Of a stretch of DNA of 7,851 nt, positions 4,758-7,851 are shown piece by piece. The position numbers and the translations under genes are program-made. The stretch's first letter is position 1, and every line of letters starts with the position of its first letter. Under the pieces are notes generated by a model. That model saw only the letters and a list, made by a program, of their open reading frames with translations. It was not told the origin of the DNA and ran no database searches. Source of the stretch: Holophagaceae bacterium (GTDB lineage: Bacteria > Acidobacteriota > Holophagae > Holophagales > Holophagaceae); assembly GCA_003158505.1 (NCBI GenBank), contig PMJK01000132.1, forward strand, positions 19,271 through 27,121, in the 5' to 3' direction.

Positions 4758-7571
4758 TCATCCGCGCGGAATCAGTTCGAGCTGCTGGCGAAGTTCCTTG
4801 ATGTTGAAGGGCTTGGGAAGCAGGGTGACGAAGGGATAGGCCTTGGCGAGATCCAGGGCCGCCTGGTCGGCTCGGCCTGTGGATAACAGCACGGGCAGGC
4901 TGGGTGACTTGGTGCGCAGGCGAGCCAAGGTACCGCTTCCGCCGAGGCCAGGCATGTTCAAGTCGAGAATCACGACATCAGGTTCAAATCCGGCATCAAT
5001 CCTTAACAAGGCCTCTTCACCACTCGGAGACACGAGGACGGTGTGGCCCAAGGTCTGGAGAATCGTCTGCATGGAACTCTGGATCAGTTCATCATCGTCC
5101 ACCAGAAGCACCTTCATGGCCGCACGAGGAGACCCGGAGGAGGTTTCATCCGCAAATTCAGGCGCCTGCGATTGAGCCACGTGGGTCGGAAAACGTAGCG
5201 TGATCCGGGTACCCTGACCAGGTTCACTCTGCATCTCCATCTCCCCCTGATGGGACTTCACAGTGCTGTAGACGATGGACAGCCCCAGCCCCGTGCCCTT
5301 GCCGACCTCCTTGGTGGTGAAGAAGGGATCCATGGCTTTTTCCAGGATTCCCTTCGTCATTCCGATGCCTGTGTCTTCGACCTGGAGTTCAACCCATTTA
5401 TTGCCCTGGTTCAGAGTCCGGAGGGTGAGGGTGCCGTTGTCAGACATGGCATCCACAGCGTTGACACAGAGATTCATGAGGGCGTGGGACAGGGCACTGG
5501 CATCACCCAGGATGGGGTGCAGGTCGAAGGCCAGGTCCATCACGAGGCGAACGCGCGCGAGGGTCGTCCGTTCGAGAAGGCGGACCTCCTCGCGGATCAG
5601 GGCATTCAGGTCCAGTTCCAGGGACTCAACAGGACTCTGACGCGCGAACCTCAGAAGGCTTTTCAGCATGTTCCCGCCCCGTTCCGAGGCCTTGATGATG
5701 GTATCCAAGGCCCGATAAATGGGACTTTCTGGTGGCTGCGTCTCGATGTGGATCGAGGCAAGGCCGAGAATGGCCGCCAGCACATTGTTCATGTCGTGGG
5801 CAACCCCGCCCGCCAAGCTGCCAAGGCTTTCCATCTTCTGGGCATGTTGGAGCTGGGCTTCGAGTTTCAGCCTTTCTGTCTCGTCCCACTTTCGCTGGGT
5901 GATGTCGCGATGGAATGCGAGGAGGACAGGGGTTTCGCCAGCAGAAATGAGGCTGACCAGGACCTCGAGGGGGAAGGAATGCCCATCTTTGTGGACGTGT
6001 TCCACCTCAAAGGTGAGGATTTCCCCGGCCAGGATGCGCTTCAGGCGCTCGGGATGCGTCCTGAAGTTACCTGGCGCATTGAGCTCCCTCAGGTTCATCT
6101 GCAGCATGTCCTTCGGCGTGTACCCGTGCATCCGGGCGAAGGATGCATTGACCTCCAAGGCTTTCCCGTCGAGGGTGTGCACGAGGATTCCCTCACTGGC
6201 CAGGTTGAACAGCCTTTGATAACGCTCCGTGTTCTGCCTGAGGGCCTCTTCCGCCCGCTGGCGCTCGGTGATATCGCGAACGATGGTGATGACTGTGTCC
6301 TCAGTGCAGGGAACCACGCGAGCCTCGAAATACTTCTCGTCATCCCCAAGGGGTAGCACATAGGTCAGCTCCTTCATGGTGCGCGAATCCAGGGCGTCCT
6401 CGAAGACGGCCAGGAATTGAAGGGCAAGGGATTCTGGGAAAACCTCCTGAACCTTTCGATGGAGGAAGGCTTCCGGAGGAACGAAAAGAAGCCCTGGATC
6501 AGTTATGTGGACTGCCAGGTACTCACCATCCCGTCGGTTCATGAAAACCAGATCCGGGATGCCTTGGAGAATGGCTCGGTTCGTGGCTTCGCTTTCCTCA
6601 AGAGCCCGGGTGGCCCGTTTGGATTCCGCGATGTGCCAAGCCAGGTCCGCCAGACGATGGACGGCTTCCATGTCCCCCGTGTGGTAGTCCGTGGGCTTGT
6701 TCCCGACGCCCAGGAGGGCCACCACGCGCCCGGACCTGAGCACCGGTACGACCAGCTCACGCACTACCATGGCATGCCCTGGCGGCATGCCTTTGCGGTT
6801 CGGCAGACTCGCGTAGTGGTTATGGATCAAGGGGCGGCCCGACCGCAGGCTGTCTGCCCATACGCCGGCCTGCGAGACCGGATAGTGCGAGCCCTTGCCC
6901 TCGGCCCGGCAGAATTCCGCTTCGGTGCGCGTGCTCCAGGCCTGGAGGTGGAGATTCTCCTGGTCTTCATCCACGAAATGGTAGAACCCGATGCAGGACC
7001 CCGTCAGGACCTCTGCCTCATCCAGGGTTCTCTGCAGGATCTGCTCCAGGGTGAGTTCCGGCGCTGCTTCCGCCAGGCGGGCCGTGGCGGCGAGGATGGC
7101 CCTGGAGCGGTGGTTTTCCGTGATGTCCGTGTAAGTGATCAGTACGCGGTCCAGGTCCATCGGCACCGCCGTGATGTTGAGCCAGACGAATTCCCCGTCG
7201 GGCCTGAGCACCCCTAGTTCCGTTTCGTGAATGCGGGTCTGCTCTCGAAGCGCCCGCAGCCCAGGGATGTCGTCGACGGGCACCGGAGAGCCATCGGACC
7301 GGACGAGTTTCCACTGGGGACTCTGAAGGCTCAGTTGCCTGTGATCGGAGGAGGAAAGTCCCAGCAGCCGATTGGCTTCGGCGTTGGTCTGAAGGATCCG
7401 GCCTGTCCCGTCGGCCACCGTGATGCCCAAGGGAAGATCCTCCATGGGCAATGCCATTGGATCACTCAAGTCGCATGGGTTCGGGACATCCTTCTCAGAC
7501 TCAGGAATCGGCATGGGCGGGGCCAGAAAGGTGAGGACACGACCAGAGTCGGCAGGGTTGCGGAGAATCAT
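4758..7571 (-). CDS. Soluble hybrid sensor histidine kinase with response-receiver domain (PAS-GAF-PAS-PAS-HisKA-HATPase-REC)
   Basis: This 937-residue protein has no evident membrane helix or signal peptide, so it is probably a cytoplasmic sensor. Domain order: PAS about 43-152 (ends VLITYTDITE); GAF about 158-313, with a striking block at 229-290 (HYPVSQAGVW, HNHYASLPNRKG, RELVVP, LLGVGNKP); PAS about 328-436; PAS about 448-560 (ends FHRDITQRK); short coiled segment 561-580; HisKA with phospho-acceptor His592 in GGVAHDMNN; HATPase with N-box Asn700-Asn704, G1 box D733-T-G-I-G737, F box DPFFTTK 748-754 and G2 box GKGTGLGL. A receiver domain follows from Met819, with acidic residues Asp825-827, phospho-acceptor Asp870, Thr898 and Lys920 all present. 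The AHDxNN H-box marks the HPK4 class. All catalytic residues are intact, so it should autophosphorylate and pass phosphate to its own receiver. No HPt or output protein is nearby. ATG 7571 has only a short GGA five bases upstream; Met20 is an alternative without a better site. Confidence 0.95.
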   Translation of the reverse strand: MILRNPADSGRVLTFLAPPMPIPESEKDVPNPCDLSDPMALPMEDLPLGITVADGTGRILQTNAEANRLLGLSSSDHRQLSLQSPQWKLVRSDGSPVPVDDIPGLRALREQTRIHETELGVLRPDGEFVWLNITAVPMDLDRVLITYTDITENHRSRAILAATARLAEAAPELTLEQILQRTLDEAEVLTGSCIGFYHFVDEDQENLHLQAWSTRTEAEFCRAEGKGSHYPVSQAGVWADSLRSGRPLIHNHYASLPNRKGMPPGHAMVVRELVVPVLRSGRVVALLGVGNKPTDYHTGDMEAVHRLADLAWHIAESKRATRALEESEATNRAILQGIPDLVFMNRRDGEYLAVHITDPGLLFVPPEAFLHRKVQEVFPESLALQFLAVFEDALDSRTMKELTYVLPLGDDEKYFEARVVPCTEDTVITIVRDITERQRAEEALRQNTERYQRLFNLASEGILVHTLDGKALEVNASFARMHGYTPKDMLQMNLRELNAPGNFRTHPERLKRILAGEILTFEVEHVHKDGHSFPLEVLVSLISAGETPVLLAFHRDITQRKWDETERLKLEAQLQHAQKMESLGSLAGGVAHDMNNVLAAILGLASIHIETQPPESPIYRALDTIIKASERGGNMLKSLLRFARQSPVESLELDLNALIREEVRLLERTTLARVRLVMDLAFDLHPILGDASALSHALMNLCVNAVDAMSDNGTLTLRTLNQGNKWVELQVEDTGIGMTKGILEKAMDPFFTTKEVGKGTGLGLSIVYSTVKSHQGEMEMQSEPGQGTRITLRFPTHVAQSQAPEFADETSSGSPRAAMKVLLVDDDELIQSSMQTILQTLGHTVLVSPSGEEALLRIDAGFEPDVVILDLNMPGLGGSGTLARLRTKSPSLPVLLSTGRADQAALDLAKAYPFVTLLPKPFNIKELRQQLELIPRG

Positions 7572-7592
7572 GAATTCCGTTGGCTATCATGA

Positions 7593-7604
7593 CCGATTTC
7601 TCGG
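7593..7604. other. Short hairpin in the kinase leader
   Basis: On the minus strand CCGA-GAAA-TCGG forms a 4-bp stem closed by a GNRA-type tetraloop, between the upstream terminator and the kinase start. Only 34 bases separate the terminator's T-tract from ATG 7571, so any kinase promoter must overlap this spot or the terminator. The feature is small and may be chance. Confidence 0.2.
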
Positions 7605-7605
7605 C

Positions 7606-7643
7606 AGAGAAAGAAAAGGGCACCCCGGAATGGAGTGCCCTTT
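7606..7643 (-). terminator. Rho-independent terminator after the P5C dehydrogenase gene
   Basis: On the minus strand a 12-bp stem (AAAGGGCACTCC with GGGGTGCCCTTT, one T-G pair) closes a 5-base loop ATTCC. It is followed by the pyrimidine tail TCTTTCTCT at 7614-7606. It starts 17 bases after the TAG of the dehydrogenase gene. The T-rich tail appears only in the minus direction. It should separate dehydrogenase transcription from the kinase gene. Confidence 0.9.
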
Positions 7644-7659
7644 CGCGAAGCAATGCGGT

Positions 7660-7851
7660 CTACTGCATGAAGGGGTAGCGATAGTCCGTCGCCGGTACGA
7701 AGGTCTCCTTGATGGTGCGGGCGCTGACCCAGCGCAGCAGGTTCAGCATGGAGCCGGCCTTGTCGTTGGTGCCGCTGGCGCGGGCACCGCCGAAGGGCTG
7801 CTGGCCCACCACGGCTCCGGTGGGCTTGTCGTTGATGTAGAAGTTGCCCGC
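7660..7851 (-). CDS. pruA: 1-pyrroline-5-carboxylate dehydrogenase, C-terminal end (partial at window edge)
   Basis: Only the last 63 codons plus TAG are inside the window; the 5' end continues beyond 7851. The product oxidises glutamate semialdehyde/P5C to glutamate with NAD+, the final step of proline breakdown and part of arginine use. The visible part is the family's C-terminal signature: GNFYINDKPTGAVVGQQPFGG, then ARASGTNDKAGS, LLRWVSARTIKETFVP and a closing TDYRYPFMQ. The catalytic Cys and Glu lie upstream and cannot be checked. The ending YPFMQ and immediate stop fit the monofunctional enzyme (PruA/RocA type, about 540 residues). A PutA-like fusion with an N-terminal proline dehydrogenase domain cannot be excluded. 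The gene is followed by a strong terminator, so it is transcribed apart from the kinase. Confidence 0.93.
   Translation of the reverse strand, partial: AGNFYINDKPTGAVVGQQPFGGARASGTNDKAGSMLNLLRWVSARTIKETFVPATDYRYPFMQ

Noticed and set aside
5250..6356. A 368-codon + strand open frame within the kinase region
   Set aside because: It is antisense to the PAS/HisKA/HATPase coding sequence, whose catalytic boxes are intact. It has no family resemblance of its own.
1..7851. CRISPR array, tRNA, rRNA, insertion sequence or phage genes
   Set aside because: No regularly spaced repeats, cloverleaf-like segment, transposase motif or long terminal inverted repeats were seen on reading either strand.

Overview
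The window reads as a stretch of chromosome from a GC-rich, free-living heterotrophic bacterium. GC content is high by eye and codon third positions are strongly G/C. The gene types suggest Acidobacteriota (Holophaga/Geothrix-like) or a deltaproteobacterial relative: a short-form bacterial homogentisate dioxygenase, a POT-type transporter, a PAS/GAF hybrid kinase of the AHDxNN class, and a stand-alone P5C dehydrogenase. This placement is an inference from gene style, not a proven assignment. No tRNA, rRNA, CRISPR array, insertion sequence or phage gene was seen.

Layout. Bases 1-909 (+ strand) hold two broken genes in tandem, each only a 3' part: a flavin reductase-like protein lacking its N-terminal third (16-648), and the last ~55-60 codons of an imidazolonepropionase-like amidohydrolase (within 697-909). 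Everything after that is on the minus strand, so in transcription order: the end of a P5C dehydrogenase (7851-7660) with a strong intrinsic terminator (7643-7606); a 937-residue soluble hybrid histidine kinase (7571-4758); a POT/PTR-type MFS transporter (4605-3241); homogentisate 1,2-dioxygenase hmgA (3187-2042); a 226-bp gap; and a small MscS-family mechanosensitive channel (1815-934). The channel gene converges on the amidohydrolase remnant.

How the genes fit together. The transporter and hmgA are 53 bp apart and probably co-transcribed. A sigma-54-like -24/-12 element (4657-4642) lies just ahead of the transporter. Peptide or amino-acid-derivative uptake, homogentisate ring cleavage (tyrosine/phenylalanine catabolism) and P5C oxidation (proline/arginine catabolism) all point to growth on peptides and amino acids. 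The hybrid kinase could sense a related cytoplasmic signal, but no partner regulator or HPt protein lies in the window, so that link is speculative. The MscS channel is a general osmotic safety valve with no evident tie to the rest.

No clearly new biological system is visible. The points most worth a second look are the sigma-54-like element ahead of the transporter-hmgA pair, the double gene-remnant scar at the left end, and the unusually conserved-looking GAF block in the kinase.
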